NCBI GenBank assembly: GCA_002633005.1
Contig: NMRA01000194.1
Location: forward strand, 541,326-605,325
DNA: 64,000 nucleotides
Direction: 5' to 3'
From: Phoronis australis
Taxonomy: Eukaryota > Phoronida > Phoronidae
Shown here: positions 33,081 through 45,171 of the stretch, in pieces
Layout of the letters: each line of letters starts with the position of its first letter
Numbering within the stretch: position 1 is the stretch's first letter
The notes under the pieces: generated by a model
The model's database searches: none
Told to the model about the DNA's origin: nothing
The model's input: the letters and a program-made list of their open reading frames with translations, nothing else
Translations under genes and position numbers: made by a program

Positions 33081-34059
33081 GACTATTAGTTGCGTGGTAG
33101 ATTGTCAGGTCAATGGCACGTTACGTGCGGATGCCTGTTCGTCTCGGCACGTTGTCAAATAAATTAACCTAGTTTTAATGTGTCAATGTTGCATGAGTTC
33201 ACTTCGCTTGAACAGCGGTTGAAGGCGAGCCGTAATATTGAACATTGGGTCAACGGACAAAGCAACCAATTTTGAATGTCTTCATTGATATCAGTGGCGC
33301 AGCATTGGAATAAGTGAGGGGGTCTATAGCCCCTCAGTCTTCCTATGGTGTGCTCCCCATGATTGATCTTTTGATTCGTGACAATAACGAGTTCCTTTAA
33401 ATTGGCTACTTAACGGTCAATATATCGTCGTAATTTGAAGACGCAGCTATTTTTGATGAAGTCTCGATCGTCCAAACATCTATTGTGTTTGTGTATATGC
33501 GGAACAGCAACTTCTTCTTTGTGTTTTTAAAGTTCTACAATGAGTTCCTATCTCGCGTCTGCAATGACGTGGTATGAAAGAAGAAAAATCACTCATGGGT
33601 ACTTTCGGAGATTAAAAACGACTGGTGATGCTTAACAGCGCAGGATTTGGCCATTTTAGCTTGACAAAAACACCTTGCAAATGACGGTGCCAAACATAAA
33701 CGAGTAGGGGTTGATATATAACCTTCAGCCAGTGTTTTGCAATTTCCAGTCACTACGCAAAAGTACACTTCTGTCGCCTTCCTAAAACCCCAAAAAACCT
33801 TGACCTCCACACCCCACGACCTTCTCGACCCACTACCCACGATCCCTCGACCCACAACCCAAAACCCCTTTCGCTCAGTCTACACAAGCTCGATTCGAGG
33901 CTGACTTACAGGACCAACGAGTCGGGCCGTGAGCTCGGATGACTTTTTCCTGTTTTTGCAATTAAGAAAATCGAGTCGGCAAGTTTGAAAGCGAAAAACA
34001 GTAAAAACGAGACGAAATCAAATAAATGAAAGACCTACCAAAGTAACAAATGTGTAATC

Positions 34060-35110
34060 TTCTCGTCTGCTCTTCAGTGAATGGCAGATTGAAGCTGTTT
34101 GGGGAGAGTGCGAGGAGCCAACGAATATGAAATTTCTTCACTCAATACAGCTTGAAGAAAAACAATGTATCTCAGCGTTATATGGAGTATATTGTAAACG
34201 AAAGCAAATAATATATGTATGAAATTATCCCCATTCACATTAACGAACTCTCTCCTTAAAAGTTTAGTATAACTGGGCCATTGTTAGCCGCTCGTGAACT
34301 ATTTCTGTGACAAAGATAGCACGTTCCCAATTCGCTATTTCAGGTCATGCTCTTACGCAACTTTCTGTTTTTAACCAACAGACTTGAGCCAAATAAGTCT
34401 TATGGGAATGTCATTCAGTGATGTAATGAAAATGTGTAAAAAGCGCAAAGATACATCTATTGCCACAGGTCGTGGGTCGAAAGAGTCAAGGGCCGTGAAG
34501 GTTGTCTGTCGAGGGGGTCGTGGTGTTTGGGGGTCGAGGGATTTTTAGAACAATCCCCAAAATACTTCTGTTGTGGGATTGTTCTAAAACTTCCTCGACC
34601 CAAAGACCGGTCGACCTCCTCTACCCACAACCCCCTTGACCCAATAGAGGTGTCATTGCGCTTTTTATAAATTTCATAATCTTATTACGTCGCTGAATGA
34701 CTTTCCCAAAAGATATACCATAGACTATGGACATACCTACACGCAAGTCTCCCCTGGCTCAAGTCTGGTGATTAAAAAGAGAAAGTGACGTAAGAACGTG
34801 ATCTGAAATAACGCATTGTGAGCGGGCTATCGTTCAGTTGTCACTGAAATAGTTCCACCGCGAGCGACTACCAGTGTCCCAGTTCTACAAAATTTAGGGA
34901 GAGAGTACATTAACGTGAATGTTCATAATTTCACATATTTAGTATTTGCTTTGTGTTGTATACTCGCCGTTTTCAATATACTTCACATAACGTTGATATA
35001 CTTTTTAGTTAACACTTGGTTTTTTCAAACTGTATTTTCTGCTGAAATTACAGTTTTGTCTGTTCCTCGCACTCTCCGCAACAAAGGTCAATCCTCTATT
35101 GTGCCCCACT
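34060..35110. repeat. ~1-kb imperfect inverted repeat (foldback) in intron 4
   Basis: The left arm (about 34060-34557) and right arm (about 34575-35110) align as reverse complements around a 17-nt centre. The innermost parts hold GGGTCGAGGGAT / ATCCCTCGACCC-like strings and GGGATTGTTCTAAAA. Further out, GCGCTTTTTA, GGCTCAAGTCTG, GAAATAGTTC, CCCAGTT and CCTCGCACTCTCC recur in mirrored order. The right arm has an extra 40-50 bp near 34715-34760. A third related piece (CTCGACCCACTACCCACGA) lies at 33800-33870. Confidence 0.75.
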
Positions 35111-35150
35111 GGAAAAGACCTATCAGTTTCCGAAAATGCCCCCGATTTCA

Positions 35151-35511
35151 TAGGCGGATTTGGGGGGGTTCAGGGCCCCCCCCCCTTGGCTGCCGCAAAA
35201 AAAATAAAACAGCAAAAGCGTAGGGAAATGTTGAGTTTATTAATTAACCCCGGTAATTAAAATGATAGGGATGAAACAAGATTTAAATNCTGTTTGACAC
35301 GTTCTCGTGTTTTTCTTTTTGCCTTTTTTCTTGGATAATACTTCAGGAATCAAGGAAAATGCTTGATATTTGGAGGAAAAAACAGAAAATTTTCCTGGGC
35401 GACCTCCCCCCATTCAGTACTATACTCATCTTTAATCATGGTTTGCGCAAATGCTTACAGCCGGACATAATGTTGGGCCCCCCTTGTGATATCCTAGATC
35501 CGCCACTGGAT
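35151..35511. mobile_element. TIR element with GGCGGAT / ATCCGCC ends (MITE-like)
   Basis: It begins AGGCGGATTTGGGGGGG and ends CCTAGATCCGCCACT; GGCCCCCC tracts lie inside both ends (35170-35189 and 35475-35483). Flanks GATTTCAT and GATTTATA are similar but not equal. Such GTGGCGGATC-type termini recur in many aquatic animal genomes. It contains an N at 35289. Confidence 0.5.
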
Positions 35512-36094
35512 TTATAAAAACGCCCTGCGTGTGATCTTTTTATCGAAAATCCACGGCACATGATGCGCTGTACTACCGTGACGCTAGTTTCTTGTCATGT
35601 TCACAAATTTGAAGATCTGTAACTGCGTATAAAAAGTTATACCTTCACGTTTTGACACGAATGCGGTGAATACGGCGTTCTAATTAAAAAATTCACTCTC
35701 GAGGAGCTTCTACTTATGCATTTAGGGCCTCCATTGTGCATGTACGTGTGGACAGAAAGCCATTCTTCGTAAAATTTTACATGTTCGTTTTCAAAAGTTT
35801 CCAAAATCGTTTGGCCAGGACCTAACCATAAATCAAACGTTATGAACTACAAAGCATGTCTTCAAATTTAGATTAATGAAGTTCACGGCATGCCACTTGT
35901 GTATGCAGAGCATGTTTGTTTACAACAGAGTAAGAAACATGTATTTATCTCATAAAAATTCTTTACACTGCATTGAGAAAAATAATATAATGTTTCAAGC
36001 ATTTATTTTCTTTGGAAAGAACGGAAACCACAACATTATTTCCTTTGAAGTCCACTTGATCAAAACAAAATAAAAATGAAACATATTTGGAGAA

Positions 36095-36250
36095 GACTTG
36101 CGGTTTCTTCGGCGTAGTGTCCCTTTCGGAGTAGTGGGGTTTCGGAGTAGCCGTTTTTGGAATGAGCCTTCGGAGTAGCTTTTTGGAGTAGATGGCCTTT
36201 GAAACAGTGTTTTTTTCAAGTAATGAGCGTTCGGCGTAGTGGTCTGTAAC
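36095..36250. repeat. Degenerate TTCGGAGTAG tandem motif
   Basis: TTCGGAGTAG/TTCGGCGTAG-like decamers recur about six times with irregular spacing of about 20-40 bp, among T-rich spacers. Confidence 0.5.
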
Positions 36251-38151
36251 CCGTGGCAGGTAATCTCCGAGTTTTCCCTTAGAACGTTCCTACATGTAGA
36301 TGTTGAGACACGTTTTGCCCATTGTTCAGTGGAGATGGGTTTGCAAAATGTGGGCAAATTTTATCCGCCTATTCACTAAGAGTTGGGTTGTTTTTCGAAG
36401 TGTCATTTTTTGTAGATGCTTGGTGTAAATTGCTCAGAGCGGTATTACTTGCATGTATGCCTTATTATGCAATTTAGCAGTATTGTAAAGGAATTGTCAT
36501 GTACCACAAGCATTTGTATATTTATAATTCCAATTGCCAGATAAGCGTTGACTGTGCAGTTAATAGTCGTACATTTGCTATTGTTAAAAAGTTGTCGAAT
36601 CATATGATGCTTTGATTAGTGCTTCCCAATTTGCCATCCCAATACCAATTTTAGCTACTGGGGATCTGAATATTTCGCTCTCATGTATCCTACCTCATCT
36701 AATAGTAACAAAAAATTAAACAAACAGTAGAGAGACGATTTATAATAGAGGAATTAAGCCAAAGCAACAGATGTCAATCAACAACGCAAGAAGAAATTCG
36801 TACCGCTGTTAGAAGACATTGAGTAAAGCAATGTACTGTTGTCAAGAAATTTGAAATTCACGCTGTCTTGAAACTTTTAAGTACCTCTGGCAACCAGTCA
36901 CCCAATGACAAATTAAATTTGTTTTGAAACCTCTGTGGTAGAACTTAACATTGCATGCATTTCTGATTGGCATGGCATTCTTTTTTGAATTGCTGCTTTA
37001 TTTGAAAACCGTCGGTGAAAACGCAATGTGGATTTTTTTTGGGAGAGTGATTTGTTAAACCAAAGGGCCGTTACTCCGAAGATTTTATATTCAGAGTATT
37101 AAGTCCTCGCAGTAAGCAAATACGCGAAACTTGCAGTATTGTGTGCCTTCTCCCACGGGCTCAGAAAGCTGTAACATCGAAATCAAATGGTTACGATTTT
37201 ATGAACTTGGAAACTGCCATCAAACACTGAATGATGCATCACCATTGACTCTAAAACCAATCCTGCCTTTGCGCTTGCCGTTTCCACGCATGGGTGACGC
37301 TAAAATCAGCAGTAGTGATCAACTGGTTGTTGATGTTGTTCCCAAATTATACTTTTTCTATCAAAAGTTCAGTTGCAAATTATACAAAATAACACAATCT
37401 TCAATGGGAAAATGCGATGGTAATCAAAGCGATGGCTATAAAAGAGTACTATTTGGAGCTTTTCTTTGAGCATTTCCCGGCTTTAAAACGCCTTCAGTAG
37501 TAATACGTCCAATGTTGTTTTTTAATGTTTATACAATTTCACTGTAACTTTTCAACCTTTCTTCGTTGTTGTACGTAAAAAACTTCTCATAGCCAGAGTT
37601 CGAAATTATATTTGCTCTAGAATATTTAACTTTGAATTTACTACGCCGTTGGTAATTCCACGAGGAATATTTACATTGTTCTCATTCCACGCAATTTATA
37701 GGTTCATTCAGTTTTACTATGTTATGTAGGTTCACTAGAGTGGCTACTGGAGAACGAACAGGAAACAGTTTAATGCACTGTTTGACCAAAATTCATCCGC
37801 TAAGTCATTGTATTTGTAATTATTGACTGAGGATGAACATTATCCGAATCAGTCGTCTAAGCTCGGTGACCAGTTTGTCGACCCAACTGCCGACCGTCGA
37901 GGCGACTCAGCTGTCGACTCCTAGCATACCGTGCTGGTTGGTTACTGGTCGGCTAGACGATCAGTCAACGACCATGATCGATTTCCGACCTGTCGGACAA
38001 ACCTTTAAGAGAGCATGCTTTGATTCTTCCGTTTGATGTATTTGAGGCAGTCTCCATGGTGTTTTGTTGAGAGATGGAGAGGGAGAGAAGTAGCGCGAAG
38101 TTTTTGGTCATTTGCTTTTACTTTTACATGTACGCTGTTATCACATTTTAG
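36251..38151. other. Rest of intron 4, nothing recognised
   Basis: AT-rich DNA with no supported gene. The 112-codon frame at 37131-37469 has no motif or splice support. Confidence 0.45.
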
Positions 38152-38237
38152 GTTCTATTCTCTCGTCAAATCAGTCGTTTTATTTCGGTTACAACGACTT
38201 CCAGTCCGGGGAGACGTTTCAAGGCTATATCGACGAA
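38152..38237 (+). CDS. Exon 5: LamG/ConA-like domain, GYIDE strand
   Basis: The acceptor is tcacattttag; the donor is GACGAA|GTGAGT, ending in phase 0. The first two bases complete a Gly codon from exon 4. It encodes SILSSNQSFYFGYNDFQSGE followed by TFQGYIDE. The FYFG strand and F.GYIDE motif match the C-terminal part of LamG_3 domains. Confidence 0.75.
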
Positions 38238-38644
38238 GTGAGTGAAAATTACTCGTTTTGAGACACGTAAGCGTTAATTATAATTGAACTGTATGGACGT
38301 AAATGGAACGCTTGCTGCTGTTCACAAAGTGGGTCCTAACTTTGACGGTTTTTGAGGTTTGGTTACTCAACATTTTATTTCCGAGAAATAGAATTAGTGT
38401 AAAACGTATGCAAACAATTTCTTCTTGCATTTATTACCCCCTATCTTTGTGTGTTGAATAGTTATGAAAAAATATTAAGAAAAACGTTGGACTCAAACAC
38501 GTGGGACTTGGACTCCTTCCTAAACTTAATCCGAGATGCTACCTAGCTGCTTTCCCTCGACACTACGATATACAATAGAGTATTTAGCCTATGGTTATAC
38601 TCACTACGTGAGTGCTCTGCGAATGAACGTACCCAAGAATCTCG

Positions 38645-38740
38645 CCACGCAAATCTTCGCGAGATATCTCCGTGCAAGACAAGCGAGGCACATGATCACA
38701 ATAGTTTGTCTCTCGAATGTTTTTGCTCTACGGAACGCAG
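38645..38740. repeat. Dispersed repeat R2 (CGCGAGATAT family), one copy
   Basis: CGCAAATCTTCGCGAGATAT followed by GACAAGCGAGGCACATGAT and CTACGGAACGC. Similar strings occur at 793-838, 41590-41699, 45665-45722, 52398-52475, 59785-59851 and 60366-60435, suggesting a short interspersed family. Confidence 0.45.
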
Positions 38741-40994
38741 CTCCGGTCGGAGCAACCTGTGTTCCACGCTTTTCAGTTTTTACCAACTGCTCTTAATGGC
38801 TGAGCCTGAGACTCCCGCAGATGTTTAGTTCTAACCCTGTGGATAACACTTTGACTTTGACTTGAGCAATGATGCCAGAGGCAGAGAATAAAACTAATTC
38901 AACAATGATGCAGCCAGAGAGACAGTGTTTATATTTGTTAATATTTTCTATTAAATTCTTCAAAAAAGATTCGACACACTATTCAAAATATGCAAAGCTG
39001 AACATACGCCTTAAAAATCATCGTTACATTTTAAATAACCAAATGAAATAGACAGAAAAGAAAGGAAACGATCATTCTACAATCGCGTTCCCCCTGTTTT
39101 ACACTTTGAATAACACTTCTTACGAGTTAGTCTTTTATTGACCTCTGGAAACTTCCGTAAAAATAATTCAAAAAATTTCCCGGCAATCATGATCGTGTTA
39201 AAGAAAATTGCCAATGCTGTCCAAAATGTTGTCAAAAGATAATTTGTTTTTTAAAAGATTTCATAAATAAAGGTTTATTGTCTTATTGTTGAACAAAATG
39301 TTCATAGAAATCATAGTGCATTCATCTATTTTATGTCGGCCCATTGAGGAAAATATTCAAGGAAAAATATTTTATCCTTTACATGTGTTTATCGAGAAAG
39401 AACACATTGTGTGTGAGGCTTTAGATTTTGCAAAATCTGCATTAGGAATTAAAAGGGACAATAGAGGTCGCAATTTAATTCTCTGCAGGGGGAAGTAAAT
39501 CTCAATTGATGAATGGCAAATTATACAAGCGGCCATGATTTTAACCACTTCTGACAGAAAGTGGCAAGAATCTGTGATCTGTAATAAAATCACAAAAACA
39601 CAACGGATTTTGTTGATATAATATATCTCTGGTCAAAGTTAATAACTACTACAACCCCAAAATGTCCCTTTAAGCCTCCTTGAATTCTGAAGAAAAATGT
39701 CTCCCAATTGAAAAGTGCTTCGTTGGAAAGACAACAATGTCTGGGAGTGTGTATCCAGATTTACAACTAATGTTTCTATTGAGATGGGACATTTATATGT
39801 AATTCAGGGCCCTATCTTTTTACTTGAAATGGAACTCAAAATTATGTTTGACATTAATTACTCTACTTTTGCACGAACTCAAGATAATTGTCTATTGTTC
39901 TATGCTCGAGTACATAATGACTTACGTGGATAATGTTTTAGTCCCAATTTGCAGTTGACAAACCCAACGTTATTGCTAAACGTTCGAGTTTGAACTCGAA
40001 ATTTCGAGTTCTTACAGCAGTTTGTAGCACGAATATAAGGGTTTTCAAGTGTAAACTTGGACTAGAACCTCGTATCCATAAACTATAATGTATTCGAGCG
40101 CACTCTGATAACCCATTATCTTAAGTTCGCATAAAATTAGCAGAAAAAAAATGCCAAAAATAATTTCGAGTTCGTTTCGAGTACAAATATGAGAGACCTG
40201 GCCCAAGTGCGATTCTTGCTCAGCATTGTGTTTGTCAAAATAAACGTGTTATAACAAAAGGTGAGTTTGAAATCTGTCTATTTTGGGAGATTGTGCTATG
40301 AAAGGGACAGAACCTAGTTGACAGGGATATTTTCGTTTTTACTGCGGAAAAGCAAAACGCATTTTTGACATTATTTGCTAGATGCGTAACCTTTTTGAAT
40401 TGATTAGGTTTGGCTAGAGATATTAAACAATGCTTGCCGTTGTGTTTTTGTGATTTCATTGGAAAACGCCAATTCTTGCCGATGCCTGCCTGAAATTCGC
40501 GGAAATCACAGTCGGCTCTTTACCGCTTAAAAATACTCTCATTTATCAATTCTCACCGATGTCTGCCTGACATTCGCCGAAATGACGGCCATTTATCCAA
40601 TGCGTTATAACTAGTCTGCAAAGCGTTTGGCCGAAAGCATGAACGTATCCGAGGCGAATTCGCGCTGGGACTCATTTAAAAAACTCACTGTATCGTATAT
40701 GATTTCAGTTTAAAGTTTCATGTTTTGCCGCCTCGTAATCACGCACAATCTTAATTTAACATTTTAACCTAGGAAGCAGTCTTACTGACTTTCTTCTTTG
40801 ACGCTTTTAATGACTGAGGTGATTCTTAAATTGTAACATTTCTAAAAATCGGATTTTTACACCGTCTTGAGCGAAAACTTGTAATCAATCACGACCAAGC
40901 ATGCTGAAATTTGCTCTCAACTCTCTGAAATTTGTTACACTCCATTACAGTTTTAAGTCTTTTTGATGTTATAAACTTTTTAATGTTGAAATGT
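38741..40994. other. Intron 5 sequence, nothing recognised
   Basis: AT-rich. A cluster of TCGAGTT/AACTCGA palindromic motifs lies at 39978-40180. No supported gene. Confidence 0.4.
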
Positions 40995-41115
40995 CATTTA
41001 TTTTAAGTTAAAACTTGAGAATTTTAATTTCGAATCAGTATTTTTGTACTCCGCTTATTTATTTTGTGGAAATTTCAGCAACGGCTTGATCGTAGAGTTT
41101 ATTATTCACTTTCAG

Positions 41116-41190
41116 GTACGTATTAATGAGAGAGCATTGGACGAGCAGGATGTCGGATGGTTGTTGAGTCAGGGAGAAAACAGAATCTGA
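41116..41190 (+). CDS. Exon 6: terminal exon, end of LamG domain
   Basis: The acceptor is cactttcag; 24 codons and TGA follow. It reads VRINERALDEQDVGWLLSQG then ENRI. Families of this type normally have VRIYNRAL(S/D)..E here, so the Asn in VRIN is unusual; the second copy at 45172 has the expected Tyr. A polyadenylation signal follows 270 nt later. Confidence 0.75.
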   Translation, partial: VRINERALDEQDVGWLLSQGENRI

Positions 41191-41462
41191 TAACCACACG
41201 CGAAATTTTGCTTGAACAGCGAAACAATTTGATGGAATTCGCAATTCACTGGGTAGCGCTTCTGAAGCACCATCAATGAATGCACTCTGGAAGTCCTAAT
41301 CTCACGAACCGTGCTGCTGGAAAACAATTCGTATTTTCAATTCGGATACTAAAGCCAGAACGCTATGATCATCATTAACGCCACCTAGTGATCGTCGTCT
41401 CTCGCTTATTATGTATTTGTAAGCCAGCTTGATTCCAACATCGGCGAAAATTGGCAATGTTC

Positions 41463-41468
41463 AATAAA
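41463..41468 (+). promoter_or_regulatory. Polyadenylation signal AATAAA
   Basis: AATAAA lies 270 nt after the stop codon of exon 6 and is kept in the second copy at 45515. It is the likely 3' processing signal of the LamG gene. Confidence 0.5.
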
Positions 41469-43269
41469 ATCACAAAAAACAAAGTATATTGTTTTCGAAT
41501 GTGTTCTTCACCTGTACATCGACACAGAGACTTTTGGGAATGCTTGAATATGAAAGAGTACATAATTTCAAAAACAAGAAATGACTGTCAAAAACACACA
41601 ATCACTCGAGTCTTTGCGAGATATTGCCAAGCATTACAAGCGAAACACGGGACCATACTATATTTACTTGCGAGTGTCTTGCGACTACGGAAAACGTCCT
41701 AGGTCCCCTCTTGGTCAAAGGCCCCATTAACATCAACTGATTTACAACTTCAAAAAAGCGAGCTACAGCTACGCATTCCTCTTAGAATTGTCTTCGTGAA
41801 CAATTTGCTCTAGGAAATCTGCATTTCAAATCATTTAAAGTCAACTTCTAAGCATGGTAAGGCTCCCGTTCTAAAGCTCGCGTTAACGCAAAAAACTAAA
41901 TAATGAAGTCAAACTAACAAAAATGTCCTGGCCAGGGCTTCCAAAGGGTAAACCCGGCACCAGTAGTAAAATACATATTTTTGGCTTAACCTATCTCGTT
42001 TTCTGAGTATAAAATTAAATCAATTACTGGACTTACTGATTGATTATTCATCGCACTATCTCGTTTTCCTTCATTCTCTCATCAGCTTAGCCGCTGAAGC
42101 AGAGGATTAACTGCCCCTACCGTCTAATTCATCGTTGCCGTCAGTATACTATCTATACTCGAATAATGTCGTGGGCATATCATTCATTATTGTTTTGCGT
42201 ATCCATTGGTTGCGAAAAGGCAAATAGATGATCAATAGATGGCACTACCACAATACTGTATGTGAAGTGTTATTCTGGTCCCCGGGGTAGATTACAATTC
42301 TGTCGTGGAAACCAGCGAATCTGGGGATCGTTATATGAAAGTCAGTGCTTACCTAAGACAGTAGTGAGCACGTTAATGCTAAGGCAACGCTGTGTTTTGT
42401 TCGGAAAGCAAACTTTTACAGCTGACGTAAAGTTGATAATTTTTTAATCTGATATTCCAACTAAACGACCGCCTTTACCAGTCACAATGTGCAAATAGAA
42501 ATTGAAATTGCCGACGTCTTTACTGAGACCAGATTTTCATATTTCATAGAACGAGTTCGTTCTGGTATCCGCAAAAACTTATATCGCCGTTAGATCCTGC
42601 AGCAACACTAACGTAATCGCCTGTTGTACCAACATTTCGCGAGATATTTACCTACGCTGTCTTATCGAGTTGCGTTAGTTGCTTCTCTCCTACGTTATGT
42701 GTACTGCTACAACCTTGGACATGTTTACTTCTGATCACGTAAATGTTACTGTGCAAAACATACGATTGTTCATTCCAACAGCACCCATTCAGCAATAATC
42801 AATCTGACGGACTTTTTTAAGGATTTCTCAGTCAAGGCCCGCGTACTTATAGGGAGAACCAGTGAAACAAAAATTGTCATAATTGGCGAATACGGAACTC
42901 TTTTAAAACCACAACTACCAAAAATACATTATAATTAAAAAAATCATATTTTAGCAATGAGCTCATTTACTGACGTAAATAAGACACAAAAATTATTTGA
43001 GCATTTAACTGTTGGCACACTAACAACCTTATATCACATTTTACACGTTTATGGACTATGGAAAAATCGTTTGCATTTGAAAATCCACACGACTTACTAG
43101 CTCTCTGTATGCGGAATCACGAAATGTCCCAATAAAATTATTACGATTTGGCAACACTTTTAAGTGTTTAAAAAAACTTAATTTATCGAACAACTGGCTG
43201 ATAGACAGTGGTGACAGCGTGACTGATAGACAACAGTGATAGTCTTCTCAGTATCGGGTTGACGAACCA

Positions 43270-43600
43270 CAGCGACACTTTCTTTGCATGCTGTTTAGTA
43301 GCCTGGCGACGCGTTGTTGTGTGATGGCATTCCGCTCCTGTGTCAAGAAGTGCCTCAAATCAGCCGCAGTGGTTGGGTCGGTTCACTTGCGCAAGTACAG
43401 GGGTCTGAGTTGGTCCCACAGGTGTTCGATAGGGTTCAAGTCTCAGCTGCATGCAAGTCTTCATTTGCTGTAATCCCGCGTGGCGCAGATGGCGTGTCAC
43501 AAGCCTGTCTCGGGGAGCGCGTTGTCATCTTGGAAGATGGGTTTCGGTCCCATGCGTTGAAAAGTAGGGATGGCCACAGAGCATATTAAAAAGTATTGAC
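43270..43600 (-). pseudogene. Tc1/mariner transposase relic
   Basis: Read on the minus strand: FQRMGPKPIFQDDNALPETG with QDDNA at 43532-43518 (second catalytic Asp block), then IEHLWDQL at 43430-43407 (third catalytic block), followed by peptides matching the usual DLRHFLTQEWNAI and QQRVARLLNSM end. Frameshifts and a stop separate the blocks. The N-terminal HTH part is not recognisable and no clear terminal inverted repeats were seen. It lies in the 2.8-kb segment missing from the second haplotype-like copy. Confidence 0.65.
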
Positions 43601-44438
43601 AAAATGAGGTAGTGTTGGAAAGGGCAATGATTGACCTTTCCACTGGTATTTGGTATACAATTAACATGATATAAATTAGCCAAAAAATGAAAACACGGAC
43701 GAGTGAGCACACATTTCCCCACTTTTGTTGAGTTGTTTATACTTGAACATGCTCTCAAGGACAAGTGCTTTGAGTCTCCCTCACTCCGTCCCTTCTAGTT
43801 AAGCTTCATGTCGACTTCCGTGGCCAAATTAGCATCTATTCAATTGCAAGATCAGACGACAACATGGTCCCGAATGAGTCATTTTGTTTTATGGCATTGT
43901 AACCTCGAACAAAACATTTGTAGACGTATAGATGAGCGTATTTGAGCTCTTGCTTCGGGGGAGTTTTACGATCAGCAGCTGGAAATATTTCAGACACTGT
44001 TTCTAGGTGAAGTTCCAATTCGAAACTCTATCGGTTTGTATAAAAAGAGTAATGATAGAAATTGTGTCGAAGCAGTGTAGTTAGACGAGGCTGCGTGATC
44101 GACTTTTTTGTGAAACTTCTATTTATGGACTTTGTCTTGTGTTTCTTCGTAGACTGCTATACTAATATACACCGCAACAAACAGAAATCGCCTACAGGTA
44201 TTTCACTAGTGACAGGACTACCATACAGTTTCAGGGCGACTTTCAAATCATCTACACTCTTCTGTCGGACCTTAACTGCTAGTTATGATCGAGTTATATC
44301 GGAATCCTGTGGTGCAATGGAGTAGTGCTGATCGTTGTGGCTGTGCTGGGTCAATCAACAGATGCCCATTCACATCTTTATCCTTTTAAAATGTGAACCA
44401 CACTGTTTAGTGCATGCACCGCCCCAAGAACTTCTAGA

Positions 44439-45049
44439 AGGCCTGTATCAGGCATGATGTACTCAATGCACCCAAGAAAGTTATTGCGGTATGAGATAAT
44501 CCAAGCCATTAGTTAAAAACTACGGACTGTACATCACCACAAAGAATATAAAACCGCTTCCTGCTCAATGTGATTCAGGGTTGGCCAATGTAACACTATG
44601 CCAAAGTTCACCGCAGAATGCGTTTAGTTTTTGTCAAATTTGTTTTTGAAACATCAAACGAATAAATGCATTCCATTAGCAATAATATTTATGTGAAATT
44701 CGTTATTAAAGCTAAGCTAAACACTTCCTTAAAAACAAATCAAGTGGAAAATATAATTATCTAACTTGGGTATAAAATCCGTAACTAGTTTCAAAGCAAA
44801 CTGCACCGAGAAGTTATCCCAATCGCTTTGGTTACGGAATGCAAATTTTTTCTTGCACATAAACTAAATTTGTTCTAAGTGAATTGACGGGCATTTTGTC
44901 ACCTATATTGGCCAGTTGCAACCTCCAGATGTTTTCAAGTCCGTCAGGTGTCACCTCTGTGAGCGCTTTTGCTTGTTGCTTGGTGAAATCAAATTTCTCA
45001 AAGTATCTTGCCTGCCCACCGAGTTCATTTCTCCAAGTATGTTCCTTTG
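44439..45049 (+). repeat. Segment A
   Basis: It is nearly identical to 45725-46337 (a handful of base differences). It ends exactly at the N at 45050. Short frames inside it are not supported as genes. Confidence 0.9.
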
Positions 45050-45050
45050 N
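45050..45050. other. Single N at probable assembly join
   Basis: Left of it is segment A, right of it segment B'. Other single Ns are at 10945, 35289 and 47929, where no such repeat switch was seen. Confidence 0.7.
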
Positions 45051-45171
45051 CATTTATTTTAAGTTAAAACTTGAGAATTTTAATTTCGAATCAGTATTTT
45101 TGTACTCCGCTTATTTATTTTGTGGAAATTTCCGCAACGGCTTGATCGTAGAGTTTATTATTCACCTTCAG

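Larger units (their letters stand above)
7216..41190 (+). other. Gene model: secreted PAN-like + LamG/ConA-like domain protein (6 coding exons)
   Basis: Locus-level entry. Joining 7216-7546, 16815-16939, 21352-21530, 32242-32420, 38152-38237 and 41116-41190 gives a 975-nt reading frame (324 residues plus stop). All five introns have GT...AG borders and every junction keeps frame, which chance would rarely give. The product has a signal peptide, a four-cysteine PAN/apple-like module (about residues 27-105) and a LamG_3-type jelly-roll domain (about 113-312) with the usual landmarks: LLAYWSFD at its start, SVSVWFR, TWHHAVLSYDG, FYLDG, and GYIDEVRI near its end. Secreted proteins of this design usually bind carbohydrate or matrix; the ligand here is unknown. 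Intron sizes are 9.3, 4.4, 10.7, 5.7 and 2.9 kb, swollen by mobile elements. The domain calls come from reading motifs, not a profile search. Confidence 0.8.
40995..41652 (+). repeat. Segment B (contains exon 6)
   Basis: It repeats at 45051-45725 with a few per cent difference and small indels. It includes the end of intron 5, the terminal exon and the 3' UTR. Confidence 0.85.

Noticed and set aside
33589-33855. Minus-strand 88-codon frame beginning MGRGIVGSGSRRSWG
   Set aside because: Its N-terminus is encoded by the CTCGACCC repeat related to the intron 4 inverted repeat; no further support.
43436-43455. GGTTCAAGTCTCAGC resembling a tRNA T-loop
   Set aside because: It lies within the Tc1 transposase relic and no acceptor, D or anticodon arms surround it.
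43288-43473. Plus-strand frames at 43288-43589
   Set aside because: These are the antisense of the Tc1 transposase relic, whose QDDNA and IEHLWDQL blocks read on the minus strand.
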